Part shown: one piece after another, positions 14,549 to 24,230 of the stretch | Layout: every line of letters begins with the position of its first letter | How positions within the stretch are numbered: position 1 is the first letter of the stretch | Assembly (NCBI GenBank): GCA_963932145.1 | Contig: OZ010571.1 | Span: 152,221,683-152,285,682, forward strand | Direction of reading: 5' to 3' | From: Acanthosepion lycidas | Taxonomy: Eukaryota; Mollusca; Cephalopoda; Sepiida; Sepiidae | Length of the DNA stretch: 64,000 nt | Program-made: the position numbers and the translations under genes | Notes under the pieces: model-generated | The model's input: only the letters and a program-made list of their open reading frames with translations | Told to the model about the DNA's origin: nothing | Database searches by the model: none

Positions 14549-14749
14549 AATATTTCACGTTAGTTCGAAATCTACCGCAGGAGGATACTGCGATGAATAA
14601 ATGAATGAGTAAAGGTGATATTAAAAAATTCTAGGACTAGATCATTTTAATTTGCCCAGTGCACCTTTGAAAATAGTTCCATTTTGGACGTACTCTTTTA
14701 TATCAAATACAGGTGCCGTCTGGAATAACCGTACCGGCGTTTTTTTTTT
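14549..14749. other. Satellite right flank, no feature
   Basis: About 200 bp of mixed sequence directly after the array. I see no gene or repeat. The array breaks off after taaatggtagg without a visible target-site duplication or transposon end. Confidence 0.6.
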
Positions 14750-15045
14750 TTATTATAAAATAAAGCGTGCAGGTTCAAATAATTGTTCTGAACAAAAGTC
14801 ATCGTAATTGATTCCGACATGGGAGGCCTGGTGGTTTTCTTGGCAATTGACCGTGTGTTTCGAACTTTTTTCTCGTGAATAGTCGGCATAGACGCTTATC
14901 ATCTTTAACTGACACTCGTCCGGCCTTGAAACGCACGTACCACTAAAAAACCTGTGTTCAATCCAATAAGAAAATTTATCCAAATGCTTGACAGATCATT
15001 TCGTGAGTGTCGGTAGCAAATTCACATTTTTCACTTTGTTCACAT
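14750..15045 (-). pseudogene. Decayed mariner-family transposase N-terminal (HTH) region
   Basis: Reading the minus strand across frames gives a recognisable but broken mariner/GVQW3-type helix-turn-helix region. It starts with EFATDTHEMICQAFG, then a stop-interrupted stretch with TQVF and WYVRF. This is followed by FKAGRVSVKDDKRLCRL, which matches the family pattern RFK.GR.SV.DD.RSGRP. Next come EKVRNT-like and tail residues in shifted frames (QENHQASHVGINYDDF, NNYLNLHALFYN). Stops and at least two frameshifts show that it is dead. The catalytic DDE domain is not seen. In intact elements this region binds the terminal inverted repeats. The 76- and 63-codon frames in this interval are pieces of it in different frames. 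Family assignment is by motif recall, not by search. Confidence 0.7.
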
Positions 15046-15284
15046 GTGTCGGCCAACATTGAGGTCACAGAACCTTTCCAACAGAACATTACAGAACCTT
15101 GCATATTTGTAGATTGACTCAGTAGACTGCTCACAAATGAGCCGTAGTTGCATGCTCATTTCTGCTGTATGGTATTGTTCCGAACACCAACATAACGCAA
15201 TACATACAGCTCTGAAACTTTCAGATATGATTTCATATTTTTGACTGAAAAGGTTATTCAGATTGTTGCTAACATTACACATAA
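15046..15284. other. No recognised feature
   Basis: An 80-codon minus-strand frame (15040-15282) lies upstream of the mariner remnant on the same strand. It has several Cys and no motif I recognise. It may be unrelated flank or degraded transposon leader. Confidence 0.4.
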
Positions 15285-15372
15285 TCGATTGATTTGTTTT
15301 TTATGGCTTATCAACCCTTTCTACGCTATTCAAAGCCGATACACATTCCAGGATTCTAAAAACAATTCCTTT
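15285..15372 (-). repeat. Dispersed repeat tail (ggctttgaa...gggttgataagcc)
   Basis: On the minus strand this reads as a stretch ending in a variant of ggctttaaataacctgcaaagggttgataagcc, also found at 22610-22680 (+) and 22895-22965 (-). It behaves like the conserved 3' tail of a dispersed retroelement. Confidence 0.6.
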
Positions 15373-15670
15373 TTTGGGAGTGATATGTCCCGGAAAGGGA
15401 TATATTTGTTTGAAGTAGCAAAGTGTTTTTGGACTACTGTAACCGAGTAAGACAATCTAGCAGGTAAACGTAATGGACTGGTCCTCGTCGTAGTGGTAGG
15501 CAATAGGTGTAAGCAATAGGCTTAGCCAATAGGCGTCGTCTCTGTACCTCCACATCAGTCCGTATTTATGGCTGACACCAGCCAATCATATTACTGTGAT
15601 GGGGAACCCAGGTGTATGCATATTCATTATATCAGTGAGGGAATATTGTAGTAACAATTTCTTGAAGATA
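15373..15670. other. No recognised feature
   Basis: Unique-looking sequence. A short run of related words (gtaggcaataggtgtaagcaataggcttagccaataggcg, split here by eye into three near-copies of caatagg) sits at 15495-15532. No gene seen. Confidence 0.4.
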
Positions 15671-15674
15671 ATAA

Positions 15675-15865
15675 GGATTTTCGGATACAAGTTTTACTGT
15701 TTAATCCATAGATGGTGCAAAAGAAGAGTTGGCTTGATACCTTTCCCAAGGGTATTTGTGCATAAGTCTATGTAATGAGCCCGACTGGAATTCGAACTCG
15801 GCTTTGCGACTTCTCTTGTTTATTTACCCCAGCCGCACATTCAATCTTACGGCCCCTGTTAACCC
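15675..15865 (-). repeat. tRNA-derived SINE (family A), reverse orientation
   Basis: The minus strand shows a tRNA-like B box, gagttcgaattccagtc. It is followed by the body acccttgggaaaggtatcaa and a conserved ending (tctttt...catctatggattaaacag). The same B box and body occur at 53395-53530 on the plus strand. The head is tRNA-like and would carry an internal Pol III promoter. It is a SINE copy, not a functional tRNA, because no complete cloverleaf is present. Confidence 0.65.
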
Positions 15866-16136
15866 CAATGGGTAGCCATCGAGGAACTGACACTACACAT
15901 AAGAAGCGATCTATAAATGTTTAACGTAACTAGGCTTCTCTAGGTTTAGATGTTGTATAAGTGACCAAGTCATTTTGATATAATTTATACATTAATCATA
16001 AGTAAGCTGAAATCTCTTCGACCATTTACAAGCTGCAAAACGTGTACATGTAAATGCGGCTGGGAATTTTAAAAGCCTGTTTAATTAAGCGTTACATTAA
16101 AACGTGAAAAAAAAACATTTTTTTATCTTCATTTTT

Positions 16137-16373
16137 TTTTTCTTTCAGTTCATCGATTCGATAATTCCTTGGCCGCCTTTTTTCCTGTACAATATCAAAT
16201 TCTGTAGAATAAATGATGCGTTTCTGTTGCTTTACCATGGTAACAAAGACGCAGCAAGTTCGATTTATGACATAGACAATTTCATTTATGTGAGAGTGGC
16301 TCTCCTGCGTAACGGATGGTTTGAGCAGAAGACAACATTCATTCTGTACCTGTTGATCTGTATGTTGTTTTAA
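16137..16373 (+). other. Open frame behind an acceptor-like site, weak exon candidate
   Basis: A polypyrimidine tract (cattttttttttctttcag, ending about 16148) resembles a 3' splice site. It is followed by an open frame to the stop at 16371-16373 (FIDSIIPWPPFFLYNIKF at the start). The frame has no family motif that I recognise, ends in a hydrophobic stretch, and has no clear donor. T-rich tracts are common here, so chance is likely. Confidence 0.15.
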
Positions 16374-16434
16374 ATTAACAGCATGAAAAAAATAGGAAGA
16401 ATAAATTTATTGTGTTATATGTGACTTTTAGGGT

Positions 16435-16685
16435 GTAATATGTACTAGGAATTTCGATCCTCACTGGATGCTCCACACTTTCGGCCTTGTGCCACATCTA
16501 AGCTACACATAGAAACCCCTCATTCAATTCGACGTGGTGTCACAGAAAGCTCGTCTCGCTAGATCAATTACGACTGAGTAGTGTGTTCGATCCTTACTGG
16601 ATGCTCCACACTTTTGGCCTTGTGCCACATGTAAGCTACGCCTAGAAAATCGCCATATGTGAGTTGTCGGCCGTATTGATGAATT
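16435..16685 (+). repeat. tRNA-derived SINE (family B), two head-to-tail units
   Basis: Two units share tgttcgatcctcactggatg (B-box-like) followed by ctccacactttcggccttgtgccacatctaagctacgc-type tails, written here in parts: ggccttgtgccacat, then aagctac. The second unit starts with ctcgctagatcaattacgac. The same dimeric arrangement is found at 58560-58805. It is a SINE, not a tRNA gene. Confidence 0.65.
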
Positions 16686-16937
16686 GAATCAAACATGGTT
16701 TCACCTGCAATATTATATGTTGAATTTTTGATAGGTCGGCAGAAACGGATTATGTGTATTTTTTTTTCCACTTGAGCAATTTCATGATGATGAAGACACG
16801 TTTCACGAACATTCCTAAACATATTTGCACCCGTATGCGACAAATATTGTTTTGCTCTGTATGATATTAAAAACTGACTACTTTTACTCTACTAATTCCT
16901 CACATTATTGAATTTTATGGTTTACCTATTTCTCTCT
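16686..16937. other. No recognised feature
   Basis: A 91-codon minus-strand frame spans the SINE and this flank (16568-16843). It has no recognised motif and starts inside a SINE, so I do not call it a gene. Confidence 0.4.
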
Positions 16938-16998
16938 CACTCTCTCTCTCTCACACACACACACACGTACACGCGTACACAAACACACGCACACACGA
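16938..16998. repeat. (CT)n/(CA)n microsatellite
   Basis: A short ctctct run passes into a cacaca run with interruptions. Nearby reading frames rich in S/L and H/T are translations of it. Confidence 0.9.
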
Positions 16999-17094
16999 CT
17001 GATATCTTTCTTTTCTGTTATCTGTTCTTTTATTTTCTTCTTTTTTTCGCTAATTATTTTTTCTATGAGGAATTATATTTTTTTCTATGATGTT

Positions 17095-17360
17095 TTTGTT
17101 TGGAAGGGAAATCACTATTTGCCCATAGATGGGACCCTAACAGTGCTATCACCGCGGAAAACAACAACAATTAAGAGGTGGTTCCACACTCCTCAAAACC
17201 TCCAATCTCGCAACTACTTGTATGCATCCCTTTTGTTTTTGTTTGAGGGGGTTCACTATTTGCCTATAGCTGAGACCCCAACAGGTGCAAACATTCCTAG
17301 TTAGGGTGGACCTGGGAAAACAGTAATTAAGAGGTGGTTCCACACTCCTCAAAACAGTTC
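17095..17360 (-). repeat. LINE 3' tail, two reversed partial copies
   Basis: The minus strand reads gaggtggttccac-type sequence in the reverse sense: ggaaccacctcttaattg, then ctgttggggtc, then tagctataggcaaatagt. Two such blocks lie in tandem (17095-17200 and 17245-17360). The same order appears at 18535, 25885, 52640 and, next to LINE protein-coding sequence, at 57360-57780. I therefore read it as the 3' untranslated tail of that LINE family. Confidence 0.75.
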
Positions 17361-17362
17361 AC

Positions 17363-17655
17363 TATGAAAGTATAAAAATGTATTGCTGCTGATTTTGGTT
17401 TAAAAATGTATTGTTGGCCATTTTATAATAAAAACGTTTTTTTATAACAAAATGGCCAACAATACATTTTATTTTACAAATACCAACATTACATTTTATA
17501 GCAAAAATACATTTTATCTGTAGTTGAAGGCATAGAATCGTGTTCAAAATATATTTATGTGAAGCCCTAAAATTATTAAAAATATTTAGATTTCAGTATT
17601 AAATAACCCGTAATGGTTGATATGCTGCAAAACAAAATCGACCAACCAACATGAA
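17363..17655 (+). repeat. LINE 3' tail, forward orientation, with a hairpin
   Basis: Begins cactatgaaagtataaaaatg and continues with repeats of the word aacaatacatttta and the terminal block attaaataacccgtaatggttgatatg. It meets the reversed copies at 17360, giving a head-to-head arrangement. A 22-bp perfect inverted repeat (17403-17424 with 17449-17470; arms carry tgtattgttggccat) sits inside it. Confidence 0.75.
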
Positions 17656-18240
17656 AGAACTTTCATGATATTAATTCATATAATATCCTACAATTTGTTA
17701 AATCAAACTGTATTCCAAAAACTTCAACAAAACTAAAGCGTAAAAGACACATATCACGACCTCTAGAAATTATGTCCGCACAAATATGTACATTAAATGT
17801 CAAATGATGAATTTTTTTTTTTTTTTTTGTGGTAAACAGAAAATTACAAGAACTATGAAACAATAAAGGAAAGTGAGAAGAATTCACCAAGTCCTCTTCC
17901 CTTATTTTTCAACCCAGAAATTTCTTTCTGATTCTAACTACAAGAGTCTTTTTTCCTCCCTATTGTAGAGTAATTGGTCATTGGTCAAATGTAATTGGAA
18001 GAAATGCCCAACAAACAGAATTGACAAAGTCTTCCAATAAACAATAACAAAAAAAAATGAACAGAGCAAAAATAATATTAAGCAAACAATATATGCAAAG
18101 CAAAAGTAGGCAAAGCGACATTTATGAGACAAAAAAGAAAGCTCACGAATTAAGAATGGTGTTAACACACAAAAGGGATACAGACAATTGATTGCAGTGT
18201 TCTAACTTCAAGACAAGAAAAGAAATATAGGGGATAAAAA
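17656..18240. other. No recognised feature
   Basis: AT-rich sequence with poly-A/T runs. Two minus-strand frames of about 75 codons (17663-17890, 17938-18168) are rich in F, L, I and C with no motif. I see nothing to support a gene. Confidence 0.4.
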
Positions 18241-18244
18241 ATGA

Positions 18245-18530
18245 TCTATCTTATTGGCTAGGAAGAAATCCCAGCATGCATTTGGATATTTTGTCTATAA
18301 ATTTTAGTAGTGGGGGATGTTTTTACTGTCATTCCTAGAGAATTGAAACGAATACCTATTTTCATAAAAAACTTCTCATTGATACACATTCTGTCTATGG
18401 TAATCTCAGCATTCTTCTGTAGAATAACCTCTCTTGCCTCAAGTCTCTTCTTCATCTGCGAGGAAATCATCCAGTATTTACTGCCATATTGGAGGATTGA
18501 TATTAGATAACATTTCAGCACTCTTTACTT
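18245..18530 (-). pseudogene. RTE-type LINE reverse transcriptase, C-terminal fragment
   Basis: The minus-strand frame starts LKCYLISILQYGSKYW and continues with MKKRLEAREVILQ and INEKFFMKIG. This corresponds to the part after the RT palm in RTE-like ORF2 proteins, usually LLKCYV.S.LLYG.E.W followed by K.LEA.EMW..RR. The catalytic core and endonuclease are absent, so it is a 3' fragment left by 5' truncation. It is followed downstream on the plus strand by a tail of a different LINE family (18535). Related fragments lie at 18990-19600, 29840-30300, 44655-44960, 53040-53390 and 63380-63660. Confidence 0.75.
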
Positions 18531-18534
18531 TGTA

Positions 18535-18935
18535 GTCCTGGGTATGACGATAAACTACATCTGGCAGCAAGGCTTCTGATCAGGAGTTTGGCGATTTTGA
18601 GGAGTTTGGAACCACCTCTTAATTACCCGGAGTGGTTGCATCTGTTAGGGTCCCAGCTATAGGAAAATAGTGACCGCTCCAAACAAAAACAAAACAATAT
18701 GAAAGTATGAAAACATATTTTTATAGTAAAAATACCAGCAATACATTTTATATAAATAAATCTCCAACAATACATATTTATGGTAAAATGACTAACAATA
18801 CCTATTTATGGTAAAATCATAAAATTACTACAAAACTCACAAGAAAATTAAATTTCGGCATTAAATTGCCCATAAGGATGTTGATATGCCGTTAAACAAA
18901 CAAATCGATCAATCTTCCCATCTACCTATCACTTA
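18535..18935 (+). repeat. LINE 3' tail copy
   Basis: Starts tcctgggtatgacgataaac, continues gcagcaaggcttctgatcag and ggaaccacctcttaatt, then ccagctatagg, the variable stretch of accagcaatacatttta words, and ends at the block ggcattaaattgcccataag. Same order as the other tail copies. Confidence 0.8.
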
Positions 18936-18984
18936 CCTCTGAAATGCTCCCCTTCTTCATATCTGCCTCTCACTTTCCTCTCAC

Positions 18985-19620
18985 ATTCAAGTTTTGTCTG
19001 TTTTACTATCTCTCCTAATCTCTGTTCTGCCATCCATTTATACAAGCTCGCTGGATATGAGTTGTTTTCCTTTGTCCCTCTTGCTTCGAATATGCGCTGA
19101 AAGTGTAAAATTCTCCGAGCTATCTTTCCTCATTATATGTCCGACGTTTTCCTCATTATATCAACTGTTTCTTCCTGATGTTAAGTATAAGTGTCCCATT
19201 TGTTTCTATTTGCTCTAAAACTTCGTCTTTGCTCACATGTTCGGTCCATGTTATTCTCAGCATCCTTCTGTAGCACCATAATTCTGCTGCTTCAAGTCTC
19301 TTCTTCATGTGCTGATATTGTCCAGGATTCACTCCTATAAAGGAAGACCGATATTACATAATAGTTCAGTACATTTTTCTCCATTTCTAATGAAATTTTC
19401 CTGTTTCTTGATATTTTGCTTGGCTTTTGGACGGCATATTTCGCTTCCTCGGTTCACTTTCTCTCCTTTGTTAAAAATTTCCCAGATATTTAAATTAATG
19501 TACTTCTTTGATTTTCTTAACTCCAATTTGTAATTTACAACCATCTTTTGCTGACAACCATGCATTCTGTCTTCTTGCAATCGATGTTTAGTCCTTTCTT
19601 CTCGCTTTCTCCAGAATGCG
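18985..19620 (-). pseudogene. RTE-type LINE ORF2 C-terminal fragments
   Basis: On the minus strand, 19335-19580 gives MHGCQQKMVVNYKLELRKSK followed by SEICRPKAKQNIKKQ and GLPL, corresponding to the segment just after the RT palm where RTE proteins have KTECMVV and the K-rich linker. Immediately downstream (19330-18990) the minus strand continues in broken frames with MKKRLEA-like and RIMVLQKDAE.NMDRTCEQ, the EA.EMW..RR region. Multiple stops interrupt it. It is a decayed partial element in the minus orientation. No promoter or 5' end is present. Confidence 0.7.
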
Positions 19621-19975
19621 AGCGATCATGGCTTTCTACAACTTTCTAGCACTTAGCAATATCTGCTTTTTAGTATCCATCCCACTCTCGTTAGGTACGT
19701 TAATGACTATTTTCCTCTGTCCTATTTGCTTTCGATATGTCATGTGAGGGCCCAATTCTCCAAGCCCCCTTTCATTACTACCCCTCCCAATCTCTGTTCT
19801 GACATCTATTTACACAGGCTCGTTAGGTACGTTAATCACTATTTTCCTGTCCCTTTTGTCTTCGATATGTTTCGATAGTTTCTTTTCTGTATCTGCTACC
19901 AACACTATGTTATCTGCATAACCTTCGTTGCTAAGCTTGTGGCTGCCAGTGACGAATCCTGGTATGGTTTATAGC
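19621..19975 (-). pseudogene. RTE-type LINE fragment including degraded RT palm
   Basis: At 19880-19975 the minus strand encodes PGFVTGSHKLSNEGYADNIV and then LVADTEKKL. This matches the palm motif region LPGFIIG..NLNNIRYADDTV found elsewhere in this window, with the catalytic YADD changed to YADN. Closer to 19621 the minus strand gives KVVESHDR-like sequence, related to the C-terminal KLWRAMIAH motif. The two parts are out of normal order, so at least two fragments are joined here. Confidence 0.65.
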
Positions 19976-19976
19976 C

Positions 19977-21282
19977 TTGTCTGAAGTTATTATGCAAACC
20001 ATATAAAAACTCAATAACTCGATAAGTTCTGAACCAATATTTGTCAAATTTAAACTCATCCATTTCCACCCTTAGTAAAATATTTCATTATATTTTCTGC
20101 CATTTTTAATGGTTATTTTTTGAGACATTTAGAATTTACGCAATGGGCTTATGTAGATTAAACTAATATTGATAAAGGGAAGGATCTAACAATTGCTGAA
20201 AAACAGAAAATAACAATGTTGTTGAGTGAGGGAATGTCCACATTGGAGATATCAAAGGAACTTTGGAAAGATCATTGAATGATAAAGAAGATTATTGGAA
20301 ATATATGTAAGTTGAGAATTCGAAGCAAAGGAAAAGCCTTTACGAACTTCCTGATGAACGTAAACTAAGGCGAGTTATAGCGAAACAACTACATTTGACC
20401 ATTGCTCAAAGATTTGAATCAAGAAGGATAAATGGTGTAGAATATTTTGAGAATTGGGATCCATAAAAACATCGCCTTGGCAACCTCCTCTCACTAAAAC
20501 AAATATTTTAAAGCATCAAACTTGGGCCAAGAAATACGTGAAAATTGACTTTTTTGAAGTAATTTTCACGGACGAAACTTGAGTGACATTTGATGAAACA
20601 GATGGATGGGCCAAAGGATGGATTTTATCTAATTCAGACTTGCGGATAAAAGAAGGCCACAAGGAGGCTGTTGTTATCATATGGGCTGGAATTGTCAACC
20701 AAACCACTATTGGACCATTCAAAATCAATGAAGCAGTTAAACTGAACTGTGCTAACTATTATGATTTTATGAACAAGAATTTCTTTACATGGTTCAAGTC
20801 CCAGTCTCGCAGTTTCAAAGTGAAATGTGTATTTATGCATGACAATACTCCTTTTTATGTAGCTAAAGTTAACAATGAATTATTTGAGTGTAAAAGATTT
20901 AAAGGAGAGAAGATAATGGAATGACCACCATCAAGTCTTGACCTGAATCCGATCGAAAATCTATGGCCAGTTGTGAATATGAAATGATGTGAAGGTGGCA
21001 AACAATATAACATCAAAGCAGACATATGGGAAGTAATTAAAACTACCATGTTGGAAATTGAACCTGCTGGAGTAAAAAAAGAATGTTAAATCAATGGCTA
21101 ATAGATTATTGGCTGTTATCGAGAGGAAGGATTACTATATTAATATGTAAAGGATTCAAAGACTTATCATATGTGTTTGTTATTTGTTTTGTTATGGGTA
21201 TTGATCAATTTTTGATGATTTTATTAGCTTTTTATTGAATAATATGTGATTATTTGGTTTTGCCTAATAACTTCAGACGGCA
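19977..21282 (+). mobile_element. Tc1-like DNA transposon, inactive
   Basis: The left end ttgtctgaagttattatgc and the right end gcctaataacttcagacggc are inverted repeats of each other. They enclose about 1.3 kb holding a broken Tc1-type transposase. Its right end is followed by a second copy of the 3' half. The exact outermost bases and the TA target duplication cannot be fixed by eye. Confidence 0.8.
20177..21145 (+). pseudogene. Tc1-family transposase, frameshifted
   Basis: The N-terminal helix-turn-helix reads LTIAEKQKITMLLSEGMST and then LEISKELWKDH, followed by a stop and shifted frames. The DDE catalytic core is recognisable. The first Asp is in EVIFTDE (about 20556-20576), the second in MHDNTP (about 20836-20853), and the Glu in LDLNPIENLW (about 20938-20967). 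That spacing fits a DD34E Tc1-type enzyme that cuts and pastes the element at TA sites. The middle is open as a 113-codon frame (20583-20924), but a stop follows KGEKIME just before the Glu motif. Several further stops and a frame change in the N-terminal third mean no active enzyme. The 68- and 70-codon minus-strand frames are shadows. Confidence 0.85.
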
Positions 21283-21835
21283 GTTTTTTAGAATACATCA
21301 AATAACTACAATAAAACATATTGATACTACCTATAATTTTAACTCAAGCTTTGTTTTGACATCTGAATTATTTATACATGACAATGCTCCTTCACGTGTA
21401 GCTAAACTTAATTGTGAATTATTTGAGTGTAATAGATTTAAAGGAGAGAAGATAATGGAATGACAACCATCAAGTCCTGACCTGAATCCGATCGAAAATC
21501 TATGGCCAGTTGTGAATATGAAATTATATGAAGATGGCAAATAATATAAGAGCAAAGCAGACATAGGGGGAGTAATTAAAACTACTGTGTCGGAAATTGA
21601 ACTTGCTGAACTCAAAAGAAATGACAAAATCAATGGATAATAGATTATTGGCTGTTATTGAAAAGAGAGGGCACTATATTAAAATGTAAAAGATTCAAAG
21701 ACATATATGTGTTTGTTATTTGTTCTGTTATAAGTGTTGATCATTTTTTTGATGATTTTATTACCATTTCGTTTAAATAAATTGTGAATATTTCTTTTGC
21801 CTAATAACTTCAGACGGCAGATTTTTATAATACAT
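21250..21835 (+). mobile_element. Second copy of the Tc1 3' half, in tandem
   Basis: After the first right end, the sequence resumes inside the transposase (IHDNAPSRVAKLNCELFE, then SPDLNPIENLWPVVNMKLYE) and reaches another right end, gcctaataacttcagacggc, at about 21799-21818. Flanking words (atacatcaaataa, tccaataaaacattgatac) also repeat. The copy keeps the second Asp and the Glu motif but lacks the first Asp and the HTH. The repeat period is about 543 bp. Confidence 0.8.
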
Positions 21836-21919
21836 CAAATAAATTCAATAACTCCAATAAAACATTGATACCGCCTAAAGTTTTAACATCTAAATTAATA
21901 GTTTAAAATTTGACAATTT

Positions 21920-22255
21920 TTTCAAACGGGGTCCTAGCTATGGGCAAATAGTGAGCCCCGCTAACAAAAACAAAACATTATGAATGTATAAAAATACTTA
22001 TTCATAGTAAAAATACCAGCAGTACATTTTAAAAATGACTAACAATACTTATTTATAGTAAATTTACTAACAATGCATTTTATAGTGAAATGACCAACAG
22101 TACATTTTATTTGTGCTTGAAGGCATACAATTGCTTTCAAAATATATTTTGTTGAAGCTATAAAATTGTGTTCAGATTATTAAGTTTTCGGCATTAAGCA
22201 ACCCATCGAGGTTGATATATGGCTAAAAATCAATCAACCAACCAACTAAAAATCG
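21920..22255 (+). repeat. LINE 3' tail copy
   Basis: Contains ggggtcctagctatgggcaa followed by aaaacattatgaatgtat, several aacaatgcattttatagtg words, and the terminal block ggcattaagcaacccatcg ending at gttgatatatgg. It lacks the more 5' part seen at 18535. Confidence 0.75.
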
Positions 22256-22364
22256 AAGACAAATGTGTTCAATAAAAACTATACAAGCTCAGACTAATGT
22301 TATATACAAAAAAAAAACATAACAGTAAAGGCTACTTACCTTTATTTTCACCAACCACTCATTC

Positions 22365-22690
22365 TACTAATAAGGCTTACGACCATATCACATTGAAACA
22401 GTACCTAGATGGGTGATCGTTTGGGAATATCAAGTGTTGTAAGCTTCGATATGCAGGTACTGTAATGGATAATGACTCGGAATTGTTAATCGGAAAGCCG
22501 TCTTCTAATTTCCATGGGAAAGGTGTGAATCAACCTCTTCTCTCCCCAGCTATAGGTTAATTAGTAAGAATTGTATCAATAAACTATTATTGACTCAAAA
22601 AAATCCCTACAATCTAAAAATACTTTTTGGCTTTAAATAACCTGCAAAGGGTTGATAAGTCATAGAAAACAATTCAATTAAATTTAATCA
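22365..22690 (+). repeat. 5S rRNA/tRNA composite SINE
   Basis: Starts gcttacgaccatatcacattg and continues agtacctagatgggtgatcg and tttgggaatatcaagtgttg, ending taagctt. These are the two ends of 5S rRNA joined with its middle deleted. A tRNA-like part follows (tgtaatggataatgactcgg), then the family-A body (ggaaaggtgtgaatcaacct, ccccagctataggttaatt) and the tail ggctttaaataacctgcaaa. It is a SINE fusing 5S-derived and tRNA-derived promoters, not a working 5S gene. Confidence 0.75.
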
Positions 22691-22880
22691 TTTTGCTTAC
22701 AGAGAGATTGCTGATAGGACTTAATATATACTGATTCCAAAACCTTCAAGTGATAATCGTTATTTGCTTTACTCAGCACTGAGAACATTTTGGTCCGCAA
22801 ACGGTTTTAATCAAATGTTCAGCTATCGCTGAACTTGATACATTAACACACCTATGTAAATTGTGAACCTTTTCCTTGCT
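22691..22880. other. Spacer between two inverted SINEs
   Basis: About 190 bp of AT-rich sequence with no recognised feature, lying between two SINE copies that face each other tail to tail. Confidence 0.5.
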
Positions 22881-22884
22881 GATT

Positions 22885-23232
22885 GATTCATTTATTTTTA
22901 CGGCTTATCAACTTTTTGCGGGTTATTTAAAGCCAGAAAATATTTTTAGATTGAAAGAATTTTTTTATATAATAATAATCTACTGCCACAAGTTCTATTC
23001 ATTAGTTCATAATTGAGGCGCTAAGATGTGACTCCATATTTTTCCCAAGGCTATCTGCGAGAAAGTACATATAACGAATCCGACTGGAATTGGAACTCGG
23101 ATCTCCGATTTTGAATTGCGAGCCGTTATCCATTAGACCACCACACATAAAAACTTATAGAACCAAATATTCCCAAACGGTCACCCATCTAGATACTGCC
23201 CAGGGTCGACGTTGCTTAACTTCGGTGATCGT
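22885..23232 (-). repeat. 5S rRNA/tRNA composite SINE, reverse copy
   Basis: On the minus strand, reading from 23232, there is gatcaccgaagttaagcaac, then gggcagtatctagatgggtg and accgtttggg, all 5S rRNA-like. A tRNA-like head follows: gtggtggtctaatggataac, ggctcgcaattc, and gagttccaattccagtcgga. The body and the tail ggctttaaataacccgcaaa follow down to 22890. Compared with 22365-22690 it keeps more of the 5S middle, so the two copies carry different deletions. The tRNA part resembles tRNA-Arg (tggtctaatggataa). Confidence 0.8.
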
Positions 23233-24110
23233 ACGAGAGGTATCATTCCCCTTGCGAATATTGACTGGTGCAGGTTGGTTGATTTGTGCCTCTGACCTTT
23301 GAACCGTTCTACGTACATGATTAAATGAACTAATATGCTTTTCCTACCAGTTTATTAAAAGTTTATTAAAACAGTAATATTCATAAATATGACTCAAAAA
23401 TGTGGCGTAATCTTCACTCAGCTATTCTTGGTACCAACTTTATTACTGGTTAATATATTAGTATTGCTATTGCCGTCTTTGTAAATGAACTGGCGAGGTT
23501 ACATTTGTATTCTATTGGTTGACGCAGTTAATAAATATTCTTGTCGGTGTAGATATGAATATTGTTCCTTGTTTATTTTCTTCCGCTTTTTTTCTTTATC
23601 GTAAATAAATGGAGCGGAAAGATATGAAATTATACAAGCAATAAGCTTCTAAGCTTTTATTAAAGGACTTTTAAATAGTGAATCAGACAAAAGCAATAAT
23701 AAAGAAGTGCATTACACATTTACAAAAAAAAATAATCCGCTTCAAACGAAATGTAGAACGGTTCTCTGATTTCGTTTGCTATAAGGCTATTTGTTTTTAT
23801 ATTTTAATATTCTGCAACTTTGGAATATGCACAAGCAAACATAATGATTCGTCGGTTTTATCACATCCGCCAAGAGCTAAAGATTTTTTTCAAATTATTC
23901 CAATATCCAGTAAGGAATGTATTGAATTATTTATTTGTCAATAACAGGCTTAGAAGTGCATCCGGAATATTGTTGCCTTACGAATCAACTGTCGGTTCTA
24001 ATAGTCTATCGGAAAATATTCAGTTGCAGCCCCAACTGTGCATGAAAACTGAATCACCAACAATTTTCTTCAAGTTTATTTTTACACGCTTTATAGTATG
24101 AAACATAATA
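23233..24110. other. No recognised feature
   Basis: AT-rich unique-looking sequence. Two overlapping plus frames of about 90 codons (23678-23944, 23820-24101) show no motif. No gene is called. Confidence 0.4.
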
Positions 24111-24114
24111 ATGA

Positions 24115-24230
24115 GCATTGTCTTCTAGTCTTTGAGGTAGAAGTTCTACCCGTGTACCGAGTGACGGCACAAATATTAGTAGTCGATCGACTCTATGCAA
24201 AATAGGGAAAGTCTGTTATGTCCATTAAAA
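24115..24230 (+). repeat. Dispersed repeat, cttctagtctttgaggtag family
   Basis: Contains gaggtagaagttctacccgt, gagtgacggcacaaatatta and gtcgatcgactctatgcaaa. Related sequence recurs at 27606-27630 (cttctagtctgtgatgtag) and 28220-28330. The next words of the fuller copy (agtccattttgcttatg) also appear alone at 25019-25036. Confidence 0.7.

Noticed and set aside
15495-15532. Three near-copies of a caatagg word as CCAAT-type promoter
   Set aside because: No TATA or gene nearby and the words look like a short degenerate tandem repeat.
22365-23232. 5S rRNA genes
   Set aside because: The 5S-like parts are internally deleted or truncated and fused to SINE sequence.
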